Below, piece by piece: positions 13,961 through 21,142 of a stretch of 22,816 nt of DNA (its first letter is position 1; every line of letters starts with the position of its first letter). Location of the stretch: NCBI GenBank assembly GCA_045806505.1, contig JBJMJE010000313.1, forward strand, positions 1-22,816, written 5' to 3'. A program made the translations under genes and the position numbers. Under the pieces are notes generated by a model. It saw only the letters and a list, made by a program, of their open reading frames with translations. It searched no databases and was not told where the DNA came from. This DNA is from DASVFB01 sp045806505. GTDB lineage: Bacteria; Actinomycetota; Thermoleophilia; Gaiellales; Gaiellaceae.

Positions 13961-15355
13961 TCAGAGCTTCTTGCGCCTCTTCCACTTCCGATAGATGCCG
14001 GTCATCTGCCGATTCGCGGCGTTGACGGCGTCCTGCGCGCTCATCTTGCCCTGTGCCACCTCGGCGAACATCTGCGGGATCAGGTACGTCGTGAAGATCT
14101 CGTTGATCGCAGCGTTCGAGAAGCCGGGATAGCCGACGTTGTGCGTGTACTTCTCGGCAATCGTGTTGAGGATCGTGTACTTCCCGTGTGGCTTGTGCGT
14201 GTCGGCCTTCGCGGCGGTCTTGATCGTGTTGAACGGGAAGGCTCCGGGGAAACTCGGGAAGTTGTAGAGCTTGCTCGCCATCGTCGCCTGCTTGTAGTTG
14301 ATGATCAGATCGGCGAGGAATTTCTCGGCCGCGGGCTTGTTCTTCGCGAACTTCCACACGACGTAGCAGCCCATCACGTGCTCCAGGCCGAAGCGCCCGT
14401 GCGGGCCGGCCGGGATGGGCCAGATCCAGAGGTTGTCCACGAACGGCAGGTGCTGGTCCTCCGGCGTTCGTGTCGCCGAGATCGCGTTGAGGATCATCGA
14501 GCCCTTGCCCGAGTAGAGGAAGTTGTTGTTCGAGGCGGGGTTCCAGCCGAAGATCTCGTCCGTCTCGCCGGTCTTGTAGATCGACGCCATGAACTTGAGC
14601 GCCTCGACCGTCTGCTTCGACTTGATCGTGAGGTGGCTCTCCTCGTTCTGGATGAACGAGCCGAAGCACATCAGGAAGGCGATGTTCGCCATGTTCGAGT
14701 CGAGCTCGTTCGACATGCCGATGCCGATCGGGTGGCCGGCGTTCTTCAGCTTCGGCGCCGCCTTGCGCACGTGCTCCCACGTCGTCGGCGCCTCCCCCAC
14801 GTCGCTCCAGAGGTCGTGCCGCCACACGACGGGGTCCGGCACGTAGTTGTCGGAGACGGCGAAGTACTTCCGCGTCTTCGGGTTGTAGGTCGACAGCTTG
14901 GCGAGCGTGCCCATCTTGCCGACCTTCTTGGTCGCCTGCGCCACGATGTCCTTGTGGTTGATCACCTGGTCCTCGTAGATCGCGGGCGGCGCGAGGAACT
15001 GGAAGATGTCGTGGCCGCTCTGAGCCGCGACCTCCGACGCGGCCCGCGCATCGAGCTGCGTGTTCGCGATGTGATCGACGGTGACGTTGACGTCGTTCTT
15101 CTCGCCCCACTGCTTGCACCACGTCTTGTCGAACCACTCGTCGTAGTCGGGCACGAAGTGCACCCATTGCAGGATCTTCAGGTCGCCACTCAGCCAGCGG
15201 CCGGTGTGCTTGTGCGGCCCTGCGAACGCGAACGCCTTCGACGCGCCTGAGCCGGCGACGCCGATCGCCGCTGCGCCGACTCCGGCGCGCCTCAGCAGGT
15301 CGCGGCGAGAGAGCGGCTGCTCGGGTTGCTCGCTCACCTCGGGCTCGTCAGACAC
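13961..15355 (-). CDS. ABC transporter sugar-type substrate-binding protein (Tat-exported)
   Basis: A 464-residue family 1 extracellular solute-binding protein. The N-terminal SRRDLLRRAGVGAAA (twin Arg at 17-18) plus a hydrophobic stretch and AFAFA site is a Tat signal peptide, with no lipobox. The mature part shows the alternating alpha/beta pattern of type I binding proteins (VTVDHIANTQLDARAASEVA, DIFQFLAPP, TWEHVRKAAPKLK). Aromatic residues are frequent (WVHFVPDYDEWF, LWIWPIPAGPHG), as in sugar-binding pockets, but the substrate cannot be named. The C-terminus is strikingly basic (RKWKRRKKL). The GTG start is set by AAAGGAGG five bases upstream, which overlaps the stop of the permease gene, so it is third in the operon. 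The hairpin at 13911 follows. Confidence 0.92.
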   Translation of the reverse strand: MSDEPEVSEQPEQPLSRRDLLRRAGVGAAAIGVAGSGASKAFAFAGPHKHTGRWLSGDLKILQWVHFVPDYDEWFDKTWCKQWGEKNDVNVTVDHIANTQLDARAASEVAAQSGHDIFQFLAPPAIYEDQVINHKDIVAQATKKVGKMGTLAKLSTYNPKTRKYFAVSDNYVPDPVVWRHDLWSDVGEAPTTWEHVRKAAPKLKNAGHPIGIGMSNELDSNMANIAFLMCFGSFIQNEESHLTIKSKQTVEALKFMASIYKTGETDEIFGWNPASNNNFLYSGKGSMILNAISATRTPEDQHLPFVDNLWIWPIPAGPHGRFGLEHVMGCYVVWKFAKNKPAAEKFLADLIINYKQATMASKLYNFPSFPGAFPFNTIKTAAKADTHKPHGKYTILNTIAEKYTHNVGYPGFSNAAINEIFTTYLIPQMFAEVAQGKMSAQDAVNAANRQMTGIYRKWKRRKKL

Positions 15356-15360
15356 GGACT

Positions 15361-15368
15361 CCTCCTTT
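15361..15368 (-). promoter_or_regulatory. Strong ribosome binding site AAAGGAGG for the binding-protein gene
   Basis: AAAGGAGG on the reverse strand, five bases before the GTG at 15355, nearly perfect for the 16S anti-SD. It begins inside the stop codon of the preceding permease. A strong site suits a binding protein needed in excess over the permeases. Confidence 0.75.
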
Positions 15369-16201
15369 CATCGAAATGCTCCGCCGGTGAAGCCGGCGAT
15401 GAACCGGTCGAGGAACGCGTTGTAGAGCAGCGCGAGCGGGATGCTCGGAATGAGCACCGACGCCGCGATCGCTCCCCACTGGACGAGATCTCCGCGGATG
15501 AGATCGGTCGGCACACCGGCGGAGATCGTGCGGTGCTCCGAGCTCGAGATGAACGTGACGGCGTAGATGAACTCGTTGACGCAGAGCGAGAACGTGAAGA
15601 TGACGACGGTCAGGATCCCGGGCACGGAGATCGGCAGGACGATGCGCCGCAGCGCAGCGAATCGCGAGCAGCCGTCGATCATCGCCGCATCCTCGAGCTC
15701 GCGCGGGATCGTCTTGAAGAAGCCCATCATGAGCCACGTCGCGAACGGGATCGTGAACGACGGGTAGACGACGATCAACGACCAGAGCGAGTCCTGCAGC
15801 CCGAGCTTCGAGATGACGCGTGAGAGCGGCAGGAAGAGCAGCGTCGGCGGCACGAGGTACGTCAGGAAGATCGCGACGCCCAGCGTGCCGCCCACGCGAC
15901 CCGAGAGGCGCGCGAGCGCGTAGCCCGCGGGAAGCGCGAGCACGAGAGTGATCACGACGACGGCCGTGCCGACGATCGCCGTGTTCGCGAGCCAGCGGGG
16001 GTAGTTCGTGTCGAAGAGGTTCTGGAAGTTCTCCCACGTCGGGCCCGGGTGGAACCAGAACGGGAGGTTCTCGACGTTCAGCAGGTCCCCGATCGGCTTC
16101 AGCGCCGTCGTCAGCATCCAGTAGAACGGGAACGCCATCAGGACGGCGAAGAAGCCGACGACGATGTACGTCGTGACCTTCTCGCGCAGCGTCAATGACA
16201 T
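15368..16201 (-). CDS. ABC transporter permease, MalG-type
   Basis: A 277-residue inner-membrane permease with about six helices (first at about 10-30, VTTYIVVGFFAVLMAFPFYWML). The EAA loop reads EDAAMIDGCSRFAALRRIVLPISVPG, the contact for the ATPase. The early TALKP segment and the C-terminal LDRFIAGFTGGAFR are typical of MalG/CUT1 second permeases. The ATG at 16201 shares one base with the TAA of the first permease (TAATG). It forms the translocation pore with the MalF-type protein encoded just upstream, and is followed 12 bases later by the binding-protein gene. Confidence 0.93.
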   Translation of the reverse strand: MSLTLREKVTTYIVVGFFAVLMAFPFYWMLTTALKPIGDLLNVENLPFWFHPGPTWENFQNLFDTNYPRWLANTAIVGTAVVVITLVLALPAGYALARLSGRVGGTLGVAIFLTYLVPPTLLFLPLSRVISKLGLQDSLWSLIVVYPSFTIPFATWLMMGFFKTIPRELEDAAMIDGCSRFAALRRIVLPISVPGILTVVIFTFSLCVNEFIYAVTFISSSEHRTISAGVPTDLIRGDLVQWGAIAASVLIPSIPLALLYNAFLDRFIAGFTGGAFR

Positions 16202-17178
16202 TACGCGACCTCGCTGCGGCGGGCGAAGAAGAGCATCGCGATCGTGACGACGGCGAGCACCGGCAGCAGGAACAGGGAGACCGCCGCGCCCTCGCCGAGC
16301 GAACCGCCCTGCACGCCCGTCTGGAAGGCCCACGTCGTGATCACCTGCGTCGAGTTGAACGGGCCGCCGTTCGTGAGGATGTAGACGACCGCCATGTCCG
16401 TCGCGGTGAAGATCAGCCCGAACAGCACCGCGACGAGCGCGATCGGCAACTGCAGCGGCAGCGTGACGTAGATCAGCTTTCTGATACCGGTCGCGCCGTC
16501 GACCTTCGCGGCGTCCTCGACCTCCCGCGGGATCGATGCGTGGCCGGCGAGGAAGATCACGACGGCGAACGGGAGCACGCGCCACGCCTGCACGGTGATG
16601 ATCGCCGCCATGCCGAGGTTCTCCTGGCCGAGCCACTGCGGCGTGTTCAGCGACGTGCATTCGGCGACGTGGAACGGCCAGTGGTGGAGCAATCCGCACG
16701 CGGGCCCGATCAGCCCCGCATGTACGAGTGTCCAGTTCACGACGCTGTAGAGCCCGTCGAAGATCCACAGCCACGTGATCGCCCCGAGCGCGACCGGGGC
16801 CGCCCACGGGAGCAGGATCAGGAAGCGCAGGAACCACCGGCCCCTGAAGGGTCTCGCAAGGTAGTTCGCGAGGATGGCCGCCCCGACGACCACGATAGCC
16901 TGCGACATGAGGGTCATCACCGCGGTATTGCGCAGCGCGTGCCTGAAGATGGGGTCGTGCCAGGCGCTCGAGAAGTTGTCGAGACCGACCCAGCTCCCGC
17001 TGAGCGACCCGGCGGTGGCGTCCGTGAAGCTGAGATAGATGGCGAGGACGAACGGCGTCCCGACGAGCAAGACAATGAAAATGATCGCGGGCGCGATGAG
17101 CGCGGAAGCGAGAACGCGCCGACTCTCGAAAACGTCGGCGCCGCGCCTCATCAGGCCACGCTCGGCTACCGCTACCAC
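16201..17178 (-). CDS. ABC transporter permease, MalF-type
   Basis: A 325-residue inner-membrane permease. Helix 1 at about 24-47 (ASALIAPAIIFIVLLVGTPFVLAIYLSF) is followed by a WVGLDNF segment common in CUT1 first permeases. The EAA loop is EDAAKVDGATGIRKLIYVTLPL, and NGGPFNSTQVITTW is the family's late motif. An outer loop around residues 160-190 is longer than usual and has two cysteines (PACG, AECT) that could pair outside the cell. The GTG at 17178 has GGAGGAAG seven bases before it; the ATG at 17151 is a weaker alternative. It is first in the operon and divergent from the ATPase gene. Confidence 0.92.
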   Translation of the reverse strand: MVAVAERGLMRRGADVFESRRVLASALIAPAIIFIVLLVGTPFVLAIYLSFTDATAGSLSGSWVGLDNFSSAWHDPIFRHALRNTAVMTLMSQAIVVVGAAILANYLARPFRGRWFLRFLILLPWAAPVALGAITWLWIFDGLYSVVNWTLVHAGLIGPACGLLHHWPFHVAECTSLNTPQWLGQENLGMAAIITVQAWRVLPFAVVIFLAGHASIPREVEDAAKVDGATGIRKLIYVTLPLQLPIALVAVLFGLIFTATDMAVVYILTNGGPFNSTQVITTWAFQTGVQGGSLGEGAAVSLFLLPVLAVVTIAMLFFARRSEVA

Positions 17179-17237
17179 TTTCTTCCTCCGCGTCTCTCTG
17201 GTGGCGCGGGATCTTAGTAAGCTCCGGCGCTCCCCGC
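17179..17237. promoter_or_regulatory. Divergent promoter region of the ABC importer
   Basis: These 59 bases separate the divergent starts of the permease operon (minus) and the ATPase gene (plus), so both promoters and any operator must lie here or reach into the genes. The AT-richest part, GATCTTAGTAAGC (17212-17224), could give a -10 on either strand. No regulator gene is adjacent, so control would be by a regulator encoded elsewhere. Confidence 0.4.
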
Positions 17238-18413
<1,176 letters not shown>

Positions 18414-18429
18414 CCAGACGTCTCGCAGA

Positions 18430-18461
18430 GCCATGTCCGGGGTCAGACCCCGGCCATGTCC
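18430..18461. repeat. Palindromic repeat copy 3
   Basis: The same palindrome as at 5574 and 5718 but in reverse orientation: read on minus it is GGACATGG, the core GGCCGGGGTCTGACCCC, then GGACATGGC. It sits in the 80-base gap between the converging stops of the ATPase gene (18413) and the lipoprotein gene (18494). Location and hairpin potential fit a bidirectional terminator or REP-type element. Confidence 0.85.
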
Positions 18462-18493
18462 CTAGCGGACGCCGGTGCTCGCGAGGCGCCGGA

Positions 18494-19291
18494 TCAGCTG
18501 AGGATTCGCTCGAGCCGGTTGCGCTCGCGCTGCGCATCCGCCTCGAGCCCGCGCAGCTTCGCGGTGCGGCGGTTGAACGCCTTGATCGCCGCGATCCGCG
18601 CCTTTTGCGCCTGCGTGGACGCGCTCGTCGCCACCGCCAGCTGAAGGTCGTGCACCTGCTGCGCGCCGCTCTTGCCGTCCCGTAGCGCGCTCGCGAGCGC
18701 GCGGGCGCGCGCTGCGATCAGGCGATATGTCTGGATCTGCGTGCGCTGCGACGGCGCGACGACGGGAGGCGCTTCGAGCTTCGCCAGCTGCTTCGCCGCA
18801 GTATCGAGCGGCGCTGCATACGCCTCGAGTGCCGTCGCCTGCGCAGCGCGTGTCCGCGGCGCGCTCAGCGCGTCGTGCAGCGACTTGCCCGCCGCGGTCG
18901 CCCGCGCCAGGACCGGCGCCGCGTCGTGCACGTATGCCGCCAGTAGCGCCAGCTCCTCCGCGAGCTGCGACTCGCCGTGGACGAGCCGGCGGATCGTCGC
19001 GTCGAGCCTGATCGCCTCGGGCGGAGGGTCGAGCGCGTCGACGCGCCGCTCGAGCTTGCGAATCGTCAGCGCAGACTTCGCGAGCTTCGGCTGCATCGCG
19101 GGCAGATCCGATCCCGTTGCGAGCTGCCGGTATCCGAGCGCGACCTGGCCGAGCGGCAGCGAGAGCCCGTGCTGGATCGAGTTGACGTCCTGGATGTACG
19201 CCGAGACGTCCTTCTCGGCGCTGTTGTCGCTGCCGCCGCAGCCCGCGACGAGCAGGACGACGCCGATCGCCGCCGCAAGCCGGCGCGTCAT
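18494..19291 (-). CDS. Lipoprotein with helical body, unknown function
   Basis: A 265-residue protein. The signal peptide MTRRLAAAIGVVLLVAGC ends in the lipobox LVAGC with C18 as the lipidated Cys, followed by GGSDNS, which favours surface retention in a monoderm. The remainder is almost wholly alpha-helical and Ala/Arg/Leu-rich, with long heptad-like stretches (LAKSALTIRKLERRVDALDPPPEAIRLDATIRRLV region, and the last 60 residues, KARIAAIKAFNRRTAKLRGLEADAQRERNRLERIL), suggesting a coiled helical bundle. No known domain was recognised. It starts 3 bases after the stop of the secreted duplicated-domain protein, so the two are cotranscribed and may act together at the cell surface (inference). 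Confidence 0.75.
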   Translation of the reverse strand: MTRRLAAAIGVVLLVAGCGGSDNSAEKDVSAYIQDVNSIQHGLSLPLGQVALGYRQLATGSDLPAMQPKLAKSALTIRKLERRVDALDPPPEAIRLDATIRRLVHGESQLAEELALLAAYVHDAAPVLARATAAGKSLHDALSAPRTRAAQATALEAYAAPLDTAAKQLAKLEAPPVVAPSQRTQIQTYRLIAARARALASALRDGKSGAQQVHDLQLAVATSASTQAQKARIAAIKAFNRRTAKLRGLEADAQRERNRLERILS

Positions 19292-19294
19292 CGA

Positions 19295-20656
19295 CTACTT
19301 GACGAGGACGGCCGTGGAGGTGCTGCGGTCGGCGTGCTTGAAGACGAGCTTGACGAGTCCCTTGTTCGGCGCGAACCAGCTCGTCCGCGTCCCGCTGCCG
19401 AACTTGTAGCCGGCCTGGTTCAGCGTCGTCCTCACGGCGAGCGCCTGGAACGTTCCGGCCGGCACCTTGACCGTCTGCACGCCGAGGATCTGCGCGTGTC
19501 CGGTGACGCCGTAGACCTGGAAGTCGCGCCCCGCGCCGGCACCGTCCCAGTTGTTCGGAGCCTGCGGGTAGGCGGGGAAGAGCGGGTTGAACCCGTAGTC
19601 CATGAGGTCGAACGGAGTGAAGAAGTGCCGCCGCTTCGACTTCGGCAGCGACCTGGGACCGAGCTGCGGGAACTTGTACTTCGGCAGCACCGCCGCCTGC
19701 GTCGTGCCCCAGATGTTCGTCACGCCGTCGGTCCGGACGGTGAAGCCGTAGGCGCCGGCGACCTTGATCGGCCCCTTCACGCTCTTCACGGACACGCGCG
19801 CGGAGCTGTTGACGACCTGATCGACGGTGAAGTCCTGTACCGACGGCTTCTTCATGTACTTCGTGTTCGTCCAGCTGTAGCGGGCCTTCAGGCCTTTCTT
19901 CAGCGGGAAGTAGTCGTCGTCCGGCGGCGACGCCTTCGGCGTCTGGTTCGTCGAAGAGAGCACCGCCGTGGTGACCGGCGCGCCTGCGCCGCCCGCGTGC
20001 TCGAAGAGGATCTTCACGGGGCCGACACCGTAGACCCACCAGACCGTGCGCACACCGCTCCCGTAGGGATCGCCGAGCGCGCCGGCCTGCGTGATGTCCG
20101 AGCGGACGATCGCAGCGGTGACGGGATGGTCGAACGCCGGCACGGTGATGCTCTCGGTGCCGAGGTACCGGGACGTGCTTGCGACGTCGTTGCCGGCGCC
20201 GCCGGAGCTCGTCCACGTCGCGCCCTTGATCAGCGGCTCGGAGAGGACGGGCACGCGGCCGCCCCAGATGACGTTGTAGTACGTGCTCGCGAGACTGTTG
20301 CCGCAACGCACGGGGCTCGCGCAGAGAATCGGGAACGCCTGCGGCGGCGCATTGCTCGACCAGTCGGTGTTGAGCAGGCCCGCGTTCGTCTCCTGGAACG
20401 AGACGGTGCCGGTGCTGTCGGGCGCGTCGGTGGGGTTGCCCTGGCCGTCGGTCGTCCACGCGAGGACGAACGACGTGCCCTTGCTCTCCTTGACGGTGAC
20501 GGCTTCCTTGGTCGGCGTCGTGTTGTAGACGCTGTCCGTCCACGTGTACGACCACGTCGCGTCGGACGCGTGCGGGAGCCAGTCGTCTGCGGCGGCGGAC
20601 GATACAAAGATGGACAGCGCGACAAAGAGCGCACTCACGACCCGACCCACGTGCAC
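19295..20656 (-). CDS. Secreted protein with two duplicated halves, unknown function
   Basis: A 453-residue protein with a signal peptide (1-23, ending SSAAA-DDW). The two halves are alike. Each begins with an acidic residue, P, W/Y and a SYTWT/YSWTNT-type strand (about 24-60 and 246-280). Each ends with a Trp-containing strand then GPVKILFEHAGG or GLVKLVFKHADR and a TTAVL/STAVL strand (about 205-233 and 425-453). The latter resembles the 'WYAPGVGLVK' closing strand of DUF3108/TapB-like exported proteins, so a duplicated beta-barrel or lipid-/polymer-binding fold is possible (inference). Two cysteines (CASPVRC) occur in the first half only. The GTG start at 20656 has no good ribosome site and could shift slightly. 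It is followed closely by the lipoprotein gene. Confidence 0.75.
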   Translation of the reverse strand: MHVGRVVSALFVALSIFVSSAAADDWLPHASDATWSYTWTDSVYNTTPTKEAVTVKESKGTSFVLAWTTDGQGNPTDAPDSTGTVSFQETNAGLLNTDWSSNAPPQAFPILCASPVRCGNSLASTYYNVIWGGRVPVLSEPLIKGATWTSSGGAGNDVASTSRYLGTESITVPAFDHPVTAAIVRSDITQAGALGDPYGSGVRTVWWVYGVGPVKILFEHAGGAGAPVTTAVLSSTNQTPKASPPDDDYFPLKKGLKARYSWTNTKYMKKPSVQDFTVDQVVNSSARVSVKSVKGPIKVAGAYGFTVRTDGVTNIWGTTQAAVLPKYKFPQLGPRSLPKSKRRHFFTPFDLMDYGFNPLFPAYPQAPNNWDGAGAGRDFQVYGVTGHAQILGVQTVKVPAGTFQALAVRTTLNQAGYKFGSGTRTSWFAPNKGLVKLVFKHADRSTSTAVLVK

Positions 20657-20734
20657 GGAGCCAGGCTAGCCGCGATCCGGAGCCTCCGCTACTGGCCGAT
20701 CGTCCTGTATGTGCCGCCGGGCGGCGGTCGAGCG
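20657..20734 (-). promoter_or_regulatory. Short intergenic region upstream of the duplicated-domain secreted protein
   Basis: These 78 bases separate two minus-strand genes. They contain a GC-rich near-palindrome (GCCGCCGGGCGGC, about 20713-20725) with too little loop for a convincing terminator, and no clear -35/-10 pair. A promoter for the downstream pair is plausible but not demonstrable. Confidence 0.3.
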
Positions 20735-21142
20735 TCAGGTCGCGCGGATGGTCACCTGCCCGACGCCGCCGGCGTCATTGGTGCACGTCGCCGTCGTGCC
20801 GCGTGACGTGGTGCCGCCACAGCCGAACGTGCTCGCGGTGGCCGTGACGAACGCCGACCACGAATAGGCCGCAGCCGGCTGCGAGAGCGGAGCGATCTTC
20901 GCGGTGGCGGTCGGAGCCGTCGTACTGCATGCCAGCACCAGCTGGTTGGACGCCGGCGTCGGGTTCGCGACGGCGCTCATCAGCTGCACCGTGACGGTGG
21001 CGCTCGCTACACCGGGGCCGCACGTGACCGTGATGGTCGACGGCGTGCCCTTCGCCGCGGCGCCGGCGCTGAATGCGACGACGGCAAGCAGCGCGACGGC
21101 GAGCGCGACGGCGATGCGTCCCGGCGCGGAACGTGTTCTCAT
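20735..21142 (-). CDS. Small secreted four-cysteine protein, unknown function
   Basis: A 135-residue protein. A signal peptide of about 34 residues (MRTRSAPGRIAVALAVALLAVVAFSAGAAA) precedes a Thr/Ala-rich beta-like mature domain with four cysteines (TVTCGPG, LACSTT, FGCGG, ATCTND), enough for two disulfides. The repeated T-V-T pattern suggests a small immunoglobulin-like or beta-sandwich fold. No family recognised. The start is fixed by GAGGAGG about seven bases upstream and by an ATGA overlap with the stop of the Calx-beta protein gene. It is thus translated with that gene and may be a partner, substrate or inhibitor of its peptidase part (inference). Confidence 0.75.
   Translation of the reverse strand: MRTRSAPGRIAVALAVALLAVVAFSAGAAAKGTPSTITVTCGPGVASATVTVQLMSAVANPTPASNQLVLACSTTAPTATAKIAPLSQPAAAYSWSAFVTATASTFGCGGTTSRGTTATCTNDAGGVGQVTIRAT

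Noticed and set aside
18462..20555. Long minus-strand frame covering the lipoprotein and secreted protein
   Set aside because: It lies out of frame with two proteins that have clean signal peptides and is Arg/Gly-rich noise.
20713..20725. GC palindrome as a terminator
   Set aside because: The arms almost touch, leaving no workable loop, and no T-tract follows.
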